Shown here piece after piece: positions 37,888-46,314 of a DNA stretch of 64,000 bases. The DNA lies in the NCBI RefSeq assembly GCF_012843435.1, contig NZ_JABAFC010000002.1, positions 1 to 64,000 on the forward strand, read 5' to 3'. The notes under the pieces are model-generated. The model had not been told where the DNA came from. It saw nothing but the letters and a program-made list of their open reading frames with translations, and ran no database searches. A program made the translations under genes and the position numbers. Numbering within the stretch: the stretch's first letter is position 1; each line of letters begins with the position of its first letter. Origin of the DNA: Psychrobacillus sp. BL-248-WT-3. GTDB taxonomy: Bacteria > Bacillota > Bacilli > Bacillales_A > Planococcaceae.

Positions 37888-38745
37888 TTAAGTGATTGTA
37901 ATAACAGCTTTCCGGATCGTTATTGCTGTATTAGCACCTGTTGAAATTTTATAGGTATCAGCAAAGGAGCCTTGATTTAAGGCAATTCCTATATTATCAA
38001 GAGAATTCACATACATGAGTGCATCCCCTAATTCTGCGGCAGCGAAAGAACGACCATACGTAACTACTCCCTCATAGGCTACCTCTCCGTTAATAGAAAG
38101 CGAAACGTCAAATTTATCTCCATATTCTACATTCAGCTGCTTAAACTGTAGACGATGAATATTAGTCCAAAGATTGCCGAATGGTCGATCGATGACATCA
38201 ATGACTCCTGTAATCGAATTATTTTCAATAACTGCCTCCTTTAATGGAAGTTCCACGATAAAGGATGTAGGGATAGAAGGTCCGATGTCCTCCATATGAA
38301 TGTCACCAGAAGCAAGTCGTGCCCCTGTATAAGCAAAAATATCACGTCCATGAAACGTGTGAGATTCTCCAGAATTCGGTAGGCGGTTTTTAGACTCCTC
38401 AATTTCTCTCACTTCTTTAATACCAATAAATCGATTAATGTGGGTTAATGTGCCATTGTCCGGGGTGACGATATATTGATCGTTTACGGTCTTTGCAACT
38501 ACACTTCTCCGATCCGATCCAACACCAGGGTCTACTATGGAAACAAATACTGTATCACTTGGCCAATAGTTGATGGTTTGTAAGAGACGATAGGATGCCT
38601 CCCAAATATTGTACTGAGGAATTTGGTGTGTCAGATCAAATAGCGGAAGTCCACGCTTCACACTATTGGCTACCCCATGCATGGCACTTACTGCACCGTC
38701 GTTGATACCAAAATCTGATTGAAATACTAATAAACCTTCTGTCAT
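37888..38745 (-). CDS. SAM hydroxide adenosyltransferase (DUF62, SAM hydrolase)
   Basis: 285 residues. Family of fluorinase/chlorinase and SAM hydrolases; archaeal and bacterial DUF62 members convert S-adenosylmethionine and water to adenosine and methionine. Motifs: [56 protein letters not shown], and [10 protein letters not shown] in the C-terminal barrel. The first gene after the T-box and transcribed with the ECF genes; 4 bases separate it from the longest S-component frame. Halogenase activity is unlikely given the context. Confidence 0.9.
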   Translation of the reverse strand: MTEGLLVFQSDFGINDGAVSAMHGVANSVKRGLPLFDLTHQIPQYNIWEASYRLLQTINYWPSDTVFVSIVDPGVGSDRRSVVAKTVNDQYIVTPDNGTLTHINRFIGIKEVREIEESKNRLPNSGESHTFHGRDIFAYTGARLASGDIHMEDIGPSIPTSFIVELPLKEAVIENNSITGVIDVIDRPFGNLWTNIHRLQFKQLNVEYGDKFDVSLSINGEVAYEGVVTYGRSFAAAELGDALMYVNSLDNIGIALNQGSFADTYKISTGANTAITIRKAVITIT

Positions 38746-38784
38746 GTTAAAACACTCTCCTCATTGTTTTTGGAGGAGAGCGAA

Positions 38785-39082
38785 TTAAAAAACTCGCCCT
38801 CCTCAATCATTGGATTGAAAAGGACGAGATACTCGTGTTACCACCTTTATTCACTACTTATTCACATAAGCAGCCTCAGCAAGTACAGAAATTCCGTTAA
38901 TATGAAATTCTAGACTGTGGTGTGGATAACGGGTACCAATCCCGCTAGCATCTCAGGCGCAGGTAACTGCACGTTCAATGTAGTGCTCAGAGGCCATTGT
39001 TCAAATGGTGTTTTCTGCTTCTTTTCAGCTACCGAAGCTCTCTTTGAAGAAAACCACTCATCTTACTTTTTCTCTTCATCGC
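38785..39082 (-). promoter_or_regulatory. T-box leader, predicted methionine specifier (ATG)
   Basis: Minus-strand leader of the SAM hydrolase/ECF operon. The T-box sequence AAAGGTGGTAACACG is at 38848-38834. The terminator is a 15-bp stem allowing G-U pairs (CTCGTCCTTTTCAAT at 38828-38814 with ATTGAGGAGGGCGAG at 38807-38793), then TTTTTT. Stem I elements lie at about 39080-38980: GATGAAGAG, AGTAAGATG, AGAGAGC, then GAACAATGGCCTCTGAG, where ATG (38997-38995) followed by a purine fits the specifier position. Uncharged tRNA-Met would switch the operon on. A TATAAT lies upstream at 39096-39091. The specifier was read by eye, not from a fold. Confidence 0.85.
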
Positions 39083-39135
39083 ATTAACTTATTATAGTGA
39101 ATTTACAATTAATTCTGATAACTGTCAAGCATTTT

Positions 39136-39693
39136 TTATAGTTCCTTTATACTTTCTTCCTGTGCCTTTTCCCATTCTTCTCTTAAAATACCCATTCGAA
39201 TGGAATCATAGTAAACACCATTATATAAGCGGACTTTACGAATTCTTGCCTCCATAGACATTCCAAGCTTTTCTCCGACCCGAATCATCCGTTTATTACC
39301 TGACCAGGTCGTATAGCCTACTCGGACAAGTGGCATTGTAGTAAAAAGGTGGTTCATCCAAAGTCTCATAGCGCGGGTTCCTAGCCCTTTACCCCAGCTT
39401 GGAGCTTCATGAAAGCCTATACCCATCTCAAGCCATTTAGAAGGTTCATGCTCCCAATAATATGAAACGATTCCACGCAATATACCATCTACTTCAATCC
39501 CCCAAAAGCTTTTACTATCCACGTAAGACCCTGCTTTTTCCATAAATACCTCATAGGGAGTTGGCTTATAGTCATAATAAGGAGCATCCCACTTTTTCCA
39601 CTCAGGCTCCTCATCTTTACACATTAATTCCCACAGTCTAGATAAATCATTGTACTGAATTGGTCGTATGATTAATTCTTGATCTTGATACAA
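39136..39693 (-). CDS. GNAT N-acetyltransferase (RimJ/RimL-like)
   Basis: 185 residues. Acetyl-CoA site of GNAT type: GIGFHEAPSWGKGLGTRAMRLWMNHLF. The strand WGIEVDGILRGIVSYYW and the C-terminal KLGMSMEARIRKVRLYNGVYYDSIRMGIL are those of RimJ/RimL-type enzymes that act on protein N-termini or small amines. Substrate unknown. The gene is single, minus strand, upstream of the T-box on its own strand. Confidence 0.85.
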   Translation of the reverse strand: MYQDQELIIRPIQYNDLSRLWELMCKDEEPEWKKWDAPYYDYKPTPYEVFMEKAGSYVDSKSFWGIEVDGILRGIVSYYWEHEPSKWLEMGIGFHEAPSWGKGLGTRAMRLWMNHLFTTMPLVRVGYTTWSGNKRMIRVGEKLGMSMEARIRKVRLYNGVYYDSIRMGILREEWEKAQEESIKEL

Positions 39694-39913
39694 GTTGTTT
39701 TCCTCTTTTCGTATTAGGTCTGTTTTTTTCTGTTTGTATTGAAAAGAGAAATGCTAGAAGTCTACTTTTCAATCACCATTAGTTTGTTTTTCATTCTCTA
39801 TCAGTCCCTTCCATACTAGTAAACTAAGTATATAATAATTTTAGAAAAATGAGAAAATAAAAAATATATCGTGGTATAATTTTACTAACCAAATAAGGAA
39901 AGGGGATAGTTCT

Positions 39914-39955
39914 ATGTTTTGTGCATTAAATTTTGTAGAGGTGAAATATAGCTAA
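39914..39955 (+). CDS. Possible 13-residue leader peptide
   Basis: ATG with GGAAAGGGG 7 bases before it encodes MFCALNFVEVKYS and stops 17 bases before the next gene's ATG. The ribosome site is convincing; coding is not proven. It could be a leader that affects the GNAT gene or chance. Confidence 0.3.
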   Translation: MFCALNFVEVKYS

Positions 39956-39972
39956 ACAAAAGGAGAGTCCAA

Positions 39973-40422
39973 ATGAAATTAGAAACTGAGAGATTAGAAA
40001 TTATCCCTTGTACGGAAGAAACTGCTCAAATGGCGGAAAAGCAAAGCTATGATAATGGGCCACAGATTTCTATGTCTTTAGAGATGCTTAAAGCGGATCC
40101 TTCCTCAATGGGTTGGGGAGCGTGGCTGGTGATAAAGAAAAGTGATGGTCAGGTCATTGGGGATATTGGTTTTAAGGGAAATCCTAATGTAGATAACCAA
40201 GTAGAGGTAGGCTATGGTTTATTAAAGGAGTATTGGAATAAAGGCTATGCAACAGAGGCAGTAGGCGCCATCATTCAATGGGCTTTTGCAACTGGTAAGG
40301 TGGATGCAATTATTGCGGAAACACTTTCCGATAATCTTGGCTCCATGCGTGTATTAGAAAAGCTAAATATGCAACGAGTAGGAACTTCTGAGCAAATGGT
40401 CAATTGGAAATTGGTGAAATAA
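39973..40422 (+). CDS. GNAT N-acetyltransferase
   Basis: 149 residues, RimJ/RimL-like. Strand IGDIGFKGNPN, then the coenzyme A loop YGLLKEYWNKGYATEAVGAIIQWAF, ending with EKLNMQRVGTSEQMVNWKL. Substrate unknown. AAAGGAGAG 7 bases before ATG. Confidence 0.87.
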   Translation: MKLETERLEIIPCTEETAQMAEKQSYDNGPQISMSLEMLKADPSSMGWGAWLVIKKSDGQVIGDIGFKGNPNVDNQVEVGYGLLKEYWNKGYATEAVGAIIQWAFATGKVDAIIAETLSDNLGSMRVLEKLNMQRVGTSEQMVNWKLVK

Positions 40423-40426
40423 AACA

Positions 40427-40465
40427 AAAAATCCTGTGATAAAAAACACAGGATTTTTTATAAAT
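40427..40465. terminator. Bidirectional terminator
   Basis: AAAAAATCCTGTG and CACAGGATTTTTT around ATAAAAAA; between convergent genes. Confidence 0.88.
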
Positions 40466-40472
40466 ATATGTA

Positions 40473-40949
40473 TTAATTTCTCAAGGCTTTTCCTAGCTCC
40501 TCGATCGAGCTAACAATGACGCCGTTTTGCTTGATCAGTCCAATAACAAACAAGTTGCGGTACATAAATTGATTTTCGGTTCCATCTTCAATTAATGCGT
40601 TAATTTTTTTCTTATTTTCCCGACCTTGTTGGCGTGTATCGGTATAGAGTGCATAAATTGGCCGATTTAACATAGAGAATGCACCAATTTCTGCTGCAAC
40701 ACCAGAATCTATTTCAACTCCATCAATTACGGCAACAAGGAAGTCACTCTTCTTCAGGGCATCGATGTCTGCACTAGCGATAAGCAGGCTATCTGCATAG
40801 GCCATTTTATCATTAATTGCTGTATTTTCCTGTGGTACATATAAGTCAACGCCTGGGAGTGAAGCTCGAATCTCCTTTGCTACTAGTTCATTTACTAAAC
40901 GATCTCCTAATCCAAATAATCCATTTGCTAAATAACCTTTTTTCATCAT
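40473..40949 (-). CDS. Nucleoside 2-deoxyribosyltransferase-like protein
   Basis: 158 residues. Flavodoxin-like fold of the NDT family: KGYLANGLFGLGDRLVNE at the start, SDFLVAVIDGVEIDSGVAAEIGAFSMLNRPIYALYTDTR as the catalytic region (Asp of VIDG and Glu of AAEIGA), and NQFMYRNLFVIGLI near the end. Swaps bases on deoxyribonucleosides or hydrolyses them. AAGGAGGATGA lies before the ATG. Confidence 0.85.
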   Translation of the reverse strand: MMKKGYLANGLFGLGDRLVNELVAKEIRASLPGVDLYVPQENTAINDKMAYADSLLIASADIDALKKSDFLVAVIDGVEIDSGVAAEIGAFSMLNRPIYALYTDTRQQGRENKKKINALIEDGTENQFMYRNLFVIGLIKQNGVIVSSIEELGKALRN

Positions 40950-41052
40950 TCATCCTCCTTTTCCATCTTTCATTGTAGGGAATTTTATATGAAATGCATA
41001 GGTAAAAAGGAAATAAGATTATATAAAGAGAATTATCAGAAGGGGAACTTAT

Positions 41053-41607
41053 ATGAAAACCAAAAGCTTATATTTTATTAGACATTGTAAGGCAGGGGGA
41101 CAAGAATCGAATGCTCCTTTAACAAAAGACGGGGAACAAAGTGCCAAAGACCTTGTGCCGTTGTTAGAAAAATTACAGATTGACTATATCATTTCTAGTC
41201 CCTTTAAGCGGGCCGTCCAAACAATCGAGCCTTTTGCTCACCAAGCTGGTTTGAAGATACATATTGATGAAGCGCTAAGTGAGCGTATTTTAAGTAAAGA
41301 GCCTATGGATGATTGGCTAGTGCAATTAAAGAAGACTTTTGAAGATATAGATCTTACCTTTCCCAGTGGAGAATCTAGCCGAGAGGCACTAGACCGTATT
41401 TTGAATGTAGTAAATGAGGTGTCAGGTATAAATAGTGTTAAAAATGTGGGAATAGTGTCTCATGGGAATATCATGTCTCTATTAATCAATCATTTTGATA
41501 GTACATTTGGCTTTGACGAATGGAGTCGCATGAAAAATCCAGACATTTTCTTGCTAGAAGGCTCAAATATTAGTCGTGTAGAAATAGAAAAAATCCTGTC
41601 TAATTAA
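41053..41607 (+). CDS. Histidine phosphatase family protein (RHC variant)
   Basis: 184 residues, phosphoglycerate-mutase-like fold. Catalytic motif is RHC (YFIRHCKAGGQ) rather than the common RHG; the second Arg (SSPFKRAVQT), Glu (ALSERIL) and second His (VSHGNIM) are all present. The RHC form is known in some SixA/PhoE-like proteins. Substrate unknown. AAGGGGAA lies before ATG. Confidence 0.88.
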   Translation: MKTKSLYFIRHCKAGGQESNAPLTKDGEQSAKDLVPLLEKLQIDYIISSPFKRAVQTIEPFAHQAGLKIHIDEALSERILSKEPMDDWLVQLKKTFEDIDLTFPSGESSREALDRILNVVNEVSGINSVKNVGIVSHGNIMSLLINHFDSTFGFDEWSRMKNPDIFLLEGSNISRVEIEKILSN

Positions 41608-41622
41608 AGGCAGGATTTTTGT
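41588..41622. terminator. Terminator overlapping the end of the phosphatase gene
   Basis: AAAAAATCCTG and CAGGATTTTT; the left arm lies inside the last codons of the gene. Serves both convergent genes. Confidence 0.8.
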
Positions 41623-41639
41623 CATAATATAATACGCTT

Positions 41640-41939
41640 TTAAGATTCTTTACTGCTTGAGGAGCTTGAAGGTATACGAATATTGCTCATTTGACGTTCT
41701 TGTTCTTGCTCAGCGATTATATCGTTGTCCTCAGCATTATCACGGGTAACCTTTTGGGTAAGGATTGCCCCTACTGCTACTAAAATCATTACTGCAATAT
41801 AATATCCTTTTTCGTTTAGCTGCAAATTATCTGCATTGTATAGCCCAATACTAAACATGACTACCCCTGCAAAAAAAGTGAAATAAGCTAGCACCGTAAA
41901 AGCCATCGTATTTCTTCGTCTATACCTCTTTGTATTCAT
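41640..41939 (-). CDS. YiaA/YiaB-type two-helix membrane protein
   Basis: 99 residues. Two helices with the YiaAB pattern (FTFFAGVVMFSIGLYNADNL, EKGYYIAVMILVAVGAILTQK, then VTRDNAED). A Ser-rich tail (SSSSSSKES) ends the protein. Function unknown. A shorter start at the internal Met (MAFTVLAY) is possible. Confidence 0.8.
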   Translation of the reverse strand: MNTKRYRRRNTMAFTVLAYFTFFAGVVMFSIGLYNADNLQLNEKGYYIAVMILVAVGAILTQKVTRDNAEDNDIIAEQEQERQMSNIRIPSSSSSSKES

Positions 41940-42145
41940 GACATACGCCCCTTTGTATTGGTTTTAATTGTTATTATATGAATTATATTCTAGCATGAAA
42001 GAATAATAGTGTAAAATATTCTAAAGTATATGATTATTTCTAAAGATTTATAATTAGACATATTTCGTTATTATTCTCTAGCTTTAGAAATATAGTCAGA
42101 TGCTACCTCTTGGCAAGGTATAAATAAAATAATAGGAGATGGAAA

Positions 42146-42934
42146 ATGAAATATAGCATACCGGAATTAGCAGAAATACAAACACTAACATCCAGAATAA
42201 ATACAATTCAATCATTACCAGATAATCCTATGGGAGCAGAACGAGTAGTAAGAGGCAATACCCATGCTTTTGCTGTGAAGGAAATACCGGGACCTGCTTT
42301 TAATACGGTGAGAGGATTAAATAGTTACGATTTAAAATACTTAGATGAAATCCTTTTCTTTTATAAGGAGCTATCTATTTCTTTTCGAATAGAGGTTACT
42401 CCACTGAATAGTTCTGATCAACTGTTTCGCAAGCTATCAGATATGGAATATTATCAATCTGGTTTTCATTCCTCCTTTATAAGGTCTGTCTCTAGTATTA
42501 AAAGTGGAAGTTTGTCGACAACTATCGAAGTTCGTCCACTTAAAAAGGATGAATTTAACTTGTTTTCAGCTATCTATGTAAATGCTTTCGGTCTGCCTAC
42601 TTTTATACAAGACGGGATACAGCAAAACAACCAAATATTATATGACGTGCCGGGCTGGAATTTTTACTTAGCACTTCGACAAAATGTCCCGGTAGGCATT
42701 GGAGTTTTATATGTGGAAGGGGAACTTGCCACCTTGGCAGCTGCCGCAACTCTACCAGCTTATCGGGGAATGGGAGTGCAGCGTGCACTGCTAAATAAGA
42801 GGATAGAGAAAGCGGTGGAGCAGGGTGCAAAGTATATTACTAGTGAGGCTGTTTTCGGAAGTAGTAGTCATCGAAACATGGAACGTCAAGGGATGAAGTT
42901 AGCCTATACGAAAGCTATATGGACAAAGCGCTAA
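42146..42934 (+). CDS. GNAT N-acetyltransferase, two-domain form
   Basis: 262 residues; the N-terminal half is a degenerate GNAT-like region (ERVVRGNTHAFAVKEIPGPAFNTVRGLN), the C-terminal half holds the coenzyme A loop (LAAAATLPAYRGMGVQRALLNKRIEKAVEQGAKY). First of a closely spaced run of five forward genes (to 45430). Substrate unknown. AGGAGATGGAAA lies before the ATG. Confidence 0.85.
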   Translation: MKYSIPELAEIQTLTSRINTIQSLPDNPMGAERVVRGNTHAFAVKEIPGPAFNTVRGLNSYDLKYLDEILFFYKELSISFRIEVTPLNSSDQLFRKLSDMEYYQSGFHSSFIRSVSSIKSGSLSTTIEVRPLKKDEFNLFSAIYVNAFGLPTFIQDGIQQNNQILYDVPGWNFYLALRQNVPVGIGVLYVEGELATLAAAATLPAYRGMGVQRALLNKRIEKAVEQGAKYITSEAVFGSSSHRNMERQGMKLAYTKAIWTKR

Positions 42935-42947
42935 GGGAGTGATGGGC

Positions 42948-43298
42948 ATGTTTTATCGAAGAAAGTATTATCGTGTAAAGGAAGAATTTGTGGAGAGCTT
43001 CAACAAGCTATTCAATGAAATTAATTTGCCGAATCAGTTAAAGCATGGTTCTCGCCTAGTAGGAAGATGGATGACGGCTACAAAAGATGATTTAGTCGAG
43101 ATTTTTGCCATTTGGGAATATAACAGCTACGAGGAATATTTGCAAATAGAGGCTGCAGTAAGAAGGGATCAGTCACATGTTGCAAGCGTTAAAGACTGGT
43201 ATGAACAATATGGTGGCAAGGAGTATGTTCAAGAAAATTTTTTAATAGAAGTAAAAGATGAAGAAATAATATCAACGGTCGAGAAAAATTATGACTAA
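42948..43298 (+). CDS. NIPSNAP-family protein
   Basis: About 116 residues, ferredoxin-like dimeric alpha/beta fold: YYRVKEEFVESFNKLFNEINLPNQLKHGSRLVGRWMTATKDDLVEIFAIWEYNSYEEYLQIE. ATG 42948 has AAGGGAG 8 bases upstream; in-frame GTG 42939 overlaps that site. Its last codons overlap the hydrolase start. Role unknown. Confidence 0.8.
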   Translation: MFYRRKYYRVKEEFVESFNKLFNEINLPNQLKHGSRLVGRWMTATKDDLVEIFAIWEYNSYEEYLQIEAAVRRDQSHVASVKDWYEQYGGKEYVQENFLIEVKDEEIISTVEKNYD

Positions 43299-44214
43299 AA
43301 TGATAGCTACTTTTCTAAGGACGGCTTTAGGAATTGCCTTATTCCCATTAACCTTATGGAATATAACCATGAATCACAGAAATAAAATAAATCCTCCAGG
43401 CAATATTATTAAAACTAAGAAATCTAATATACACGTTATATTGGAAGGTGAGGGGCCAGATGTAGTCATATTAGAATCGGGATTAGGCTCTATCTCTATT
43501 GACTGGTCCGAAATTCAGCCCAAAGTTTCTAAGAGTGCTAAAGTATTGTCCTATGATAGAGGGAATTACGGGTGGAGTAAAACAAGACGACAAGCTCTAA
43601 CTGCACTAGATTATGTAGAGGAGTTAAAGGAGCTGCTGGAAAAAGTAGATCTTCAGCCACCTTACGTTTTAGTAGGGCATTCCTTTGGAGGACTTATCAT
43701 GAGGCTATACGCGAGCTTGTATCCAGAACAGGTGAAGGGTCTACTTCTAGTCGATGCTGTGCATGAGAACCAGTATGCTCCTAGTAACCAAAACAGAGGT
43801 TTTAAATGGTTGGTGACTTTTGGGTATGTGACTTCTCTTATTGGTCTGCCTAGAATAGTTAAGCAAAAGGCAGGAAGAAAGTTTTTGGGTGGAGAGAAAA
43901 ATCATTATTTAAATTATACTGGGTATACACTGGGCGCTTACCAAACGATTTATCAAGAGTATATGGATATTGCCATTTCTGCAGATCAATTAAAGAATGC
44001 AAAGCCCCTTTTAAGTAACTTGCCTGTCACTGTATTAAGTTCTAATAATCCCGAGGAAAGGTGGGTTCAACAGCAGCTTTTGTTATCCAAGTTAACAGCC
44101 AGGACAGAGCATATCCAAACAGATAAAGGTCACTCTATTCATTTAGAGGATCCTTTCGTAGTTACCAATGCTATTATCAAGTTACTAAGCACAGGAGAAT
44201 CCAGAAATGCTTAA
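43291..44214 (+). CDS. Alpha/beta hydrolase, membrane-anchored
   Basis: 307 residues. N-terminal hydrophobic segment (TFLRTALGIALFPLTLWNI), then an alpha/beta hydrolase with nucleophile GHSFGG, oxyanion region LESGLGSISIDW, Asp around VTVLSSNNPEE, and His in DKGHSIHLEDP. Close to small carboxylesterase/epoxide-hydrolase-type enzymes. Overlaps genes on both sides (8 bases each), so part of one operon. Confidence 0.86.
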   Translation: MTKMIATFLRTALGIALFPLTLWNITMNHRNKINPPGNIIKTKKSNIHVILEGEGPDVVILESGLGSISIDWSEIQPKVSKSAKVLSYDRGNYGWSKTRRQALTALDYVEELKELLEKVDLQPPYVLVGHSFGGLIMRLYASLYPEQVKGLLLVDAVHENQYAPSNQNRGFKWLVTFGYVTSLIGLPRIVKQKAGRKFLGGEKNHYLNYTGYTLGAYQTIYQEYMDIAISADQLKNAKPLLSNLPVTVLSSNNPEERWVQQQLLLSKLTARTEHIQTDKGHSIHLEDPFVVTNAIIKLLSTGESRNA

Positions 44215-44842
44215 CGTACAACAAATTTTAACAAAAATAAAAAGCTTAAACCGTCCTTTTGTTTTAGGGGTAGACGGGCTAAGTGGAGCAGGAAAGACTA
44301 CTTTTACTGATCAACTAGCTCAAGAACTGCAGGAAGCGGGTCATAAGATTGTTATTATCCACCTTGATGATTTAATAGAGGTTCGAGAAAAGCGTTATAA
44401 CACCGGGCAACCAGAATGGTATGAATACTATAGCATGCAATGGGATGTTTTATACATTCAGGAAAGATTGTTTAAGTCAATTCATGAGAAGGCAAAGGTT
44501 CTTCAGCTTAAATTTTATAATGCCCAAGAAGATCAGTGCTTATCAAAGGAAGTCCCCCTGAAGGACTGTACAGTTCTATTAATTGAGGGGGTGTTCCTTC
44601 AACGTAAGGAATGGCGTAGTTTTGTTGATTATTTAATCTATTTGGATTGTCCGAGAATGATTCGAAACGGACGGGTGTTGAAGCGAGATTCCTATATAGG
44701 AGAAATGGAAGCAAGGCTAAATAAGTATGAACGAAGGTATTGGAAGGGTGAAGAGTTTTACTTAAGGGAAGAAAGACCATTGGAACAAGCAGATCTAGTT
44801 TTAGATGTAGAAAACGCTTCTATCATAAAAAATGTGCAATAA
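44207..44842 (+). CDS. Uridine kinase-like P-loop kinase
   Basis: 211 residues. Walker A VDGLSGAGKTTF near residue 21-32; IIHLDDLIEVREKRY follows as the substrate site; the lid region carries MIRNGRVLKRD. Resembles the uridine kinase/phosphoribulokinase-like proteins of Bacillus that phosphorylate small metabolites. Last of an overlapping set with the alpha/beta hydrolase. Confidence 0.82.
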   Translation: MLNVQQILTKIKSLNRPFVLGVDGLSGAGKTTFTDQLAQELQEAGHKIVIIHLDDLIEVREKRYNTGQPEWYEYYSMQWDVLYIQERLFKSIHEKAKVLQLKFYNAQEDQCLSKEVPLKDCTVLLIEGVFLQRKEWRSFVDYLIYLDCPRMIRNGRVLKRDSYIGEMEARLNKYERRYWKGEEFYLREERPLEQADLVLDVENASIIKNVQ

Positions 44843-44905
44843 GTTAAATAGAAGGATAAAAAGCTAGTCTTGAAGAATATATCTAATATTTAATTTGACG
44901 GGGGG

Positions 44906-45430
44906 ATGAAAGTGTTTAATGAGGTTAAGGTCGAACAGGTAACATCTACTGTAGAACATATGGAGGAGCTTTCTGAGCTATTAATACAAGTGGTAGAAGA
45001 TGGTGCCTCTATTGGCTTTTTGCCTCCAATGGAGCTAGCGGATGCCATGGATTATTGGGAAGATATCTTAACTCCTGAGGTTATCTTGTTTGTTGCAAAA
45101 AGGAACAATCGTATTATTGGTAGTATCCAGCTCCATCTCTGCAGTAAACAAAATGGTATGCACCGTGCAGAGATCGCTAAACTAATGACTCATCCCCATT
45201 ACCGGAGAAATGGAATAGGACGGCAGTTAATGGAGAAGGCAGAAAATAGAGCTGCAAGAGAGGGTAGATCCTTGATAGTTTTGGACACAAGAGAGGGCGA
45301 TGCTTCCAATAATTTATATACTTCTCTAGGATATATACAGGCTGGCAAGATTCCCGGTTATGCCAAATCTGCTAATGGGGAAATGAGTACGACGATTTTT
45401 TATTACAAAAGAATAGAGGAATCTATTTAA
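44906..45430 (+). CDS. GNAT N-acetyltransferase
   Basis: 174 residues. Coenzyme A loop KLMTHPHYRRNGIGRQLMEKAENRAAREGRSLIVLDTREGD and tail NLYTSLGYIQAGKIPGYA. Close to PAT/tabtoxin-resistance-like acetyltransferases. The ribosome site GGGGGG touches ATG 44906, so the in-frame GTG 44912 may be the true start. Confidence 0.87.
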   Translation: MKVFNEVKVEQVTSTVEHMEELSELLIQVVEDGASIGFLPPMELADAMDYWEDILTPEVILFVAKRNNRIIGSIQLHLCSKQNGMHRAEIAKLMTHPHYRRNGIGRQLMEKAENRAAREGRSLIVLDTREGDASNNLYTSLGYIQAGKIPGYAKSANGEMSTTIFYYKRIEESI

Positions 45431-45465
45431 TACCGATGAGATAGATTACTTCTAACATTATACTT

Positions 45466-45515
45466 CAAAAAAGCATCAGAAATTTTACTGTATGTAAAAT
45501 TTCTGATGCTTTTTG
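45466..45515 (+). terminator. Terminator after the acetyltransferase operon
   Basis: AAAAGCATCAGAAATTTTAC and its exact inverted copy GTAAAATTTCTGATGCTTTT around a TGTAT loop. Confidence 0.9.
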
Positions 45516-45668
45516 TGTTAACGTAAATACATTTTTCAGCAAATATTTAAATTAGATGAAAAAATAACTTTTAGGGAGATATAAGGTTCCATTAACCCGT
45601 CTATTTAAGTCGAAAATAAGAATATTTTGACTATTTTTGTATTATTCTAAGAAGTTTTATCGAATAGA

Positions 45669-45738
45669 TTGAAAAGAACTGAATCAAAAGTATAATAATC
45701 TTAATCTTCTGTTAAAAAGCAAAGAAATTTAACAGAAG
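45669..45738 (+). promoter_or_regulatory. Sigma-A promoter followed by 5' stem-loop, NWF cluster
   Basis: TTGAAA (45669-45674), 16 bases, TATAAT (45691-45696). The transcript should begin near 45703, at once followed by a perfect 11-bp stem: CTTCTGTTAAA (45706-45716) and TTTAACAGAAG (45728-45738) with an 11-base loop. A 5'-terminal stem of this kind usually protects an mRNA or acts as an operator. The region 45516-45668 shows nothing else. Confidence 0.6.
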
Positions 45739-45757
45739 TAGAGGTGGAATAGTCTAT

Positions 45758-45862
45758 ATGCCTATAGAAAAGGAGGGTAATTAAGTAATTAGGTTCATTG
45801 TCTATAATACTTTAGTTCTAAGCGGAGAAAGTGACTGGGGGGAAGTGAAATTCGGAAAATAG
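45758..45862 (+). other. Short overlapping reading frames in the leader of the NWF cluster
   Basis: Frame 1: ATG 45758, behind GAGGTGG, encodes MPIEKEGN and stops at 45782-45784. Its last codons contain AAAAGGAGGG. Frame 2: after that strong ribosome site no ATG/GTG/TTG is in a usable place; the only long frame begins at ATT 45788 and runs 24 codons (IRFIVYNTLVLSGESDWGEV...) to TAG 45860-45862, overlapping the start of the first secreted-protein gene. Coding is not proven; the arrangement suggests translational coupling. Confidence 0.35.
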
Positions 45863-46272
45863 TAGTGGTTATTACATTTATACTACTGGTTTTTGTTGGT
45901 TCTAGCTACATCTCGGCAAGTAGTATTAACTATTTTTCTCTAGGAAATTGGTTTATCAAAGTTCAGGAAGTGAAGGAACAAAAAGAGGTTGACGAGTCTA
46001 TTAGTAATTCGTTAGTAGGATATGAAGTGATTCTTAAAGACTCTTTACAGTATCTAACTGACTCTATTCAAGAAAACCTTTTAGAAAAACAAATCTATCT
46101 TTCTAAAAAAGAGATTACAAAAACACAAAGAGAATTTAAGCGTGAGTTAAGTGAAGTTGTAAGCGATCTTGAAAATATGAATTTGGATGAACCAATTTTT
46201 GAGAAGGAACTGGAAGAACAACTGGAAATTGATATCGAAAATACGTTTAAAAAAGTGCTAGAAGGAACTTAA
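45850..46272 (+). CDS. Secreted/anchored coiled-coil protein, NWF cluster gene A
   Basis: About 140 residues. N-terminal hydrophobic signal (KIVVVITFILLVFVGSSYISA), then the cluster motif LGNWFIK, then charged helices of coiled-coil type (VKEQKEVDESISNSL ... ITKTQREFKRELSEV). Start problem: GTG 45865 has no ribosome site and would lose the positive residues of the signal; ATT 45850 lies 7 bases after GGGGGG and gives MRKIVVVITF. Alternatively GTG 45845 with one base missing in the A run (45856-45859) would give MKFGKIVVV. Family not recognised. Confidence 0.6.
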   Translation: MRKIVVVITFILLVFVGSSYISASSINYFSLGNWFIKVQEVKEQKEVDESISNSLVGYEVILKDSLQYLTDSIQENLLEKQIYLSKKEITKTQREFKRELSEVVSDLENMNLDEPIFEKELEEQLEIDIENTFKKVLEGT

Positions 46273-46314
46273 ATAAACTATTAACTACTACTTACTAAAA
46301 AGGGGATATTGAGG

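Noticed and set aside
42603-42830. Minus-strand frame inside the GNAT gene and other small antisense frames (for example 44508-44780, 49666-49869)
   Set aside because: No ribosome sites, and they lie wholly within strongly supported genes.
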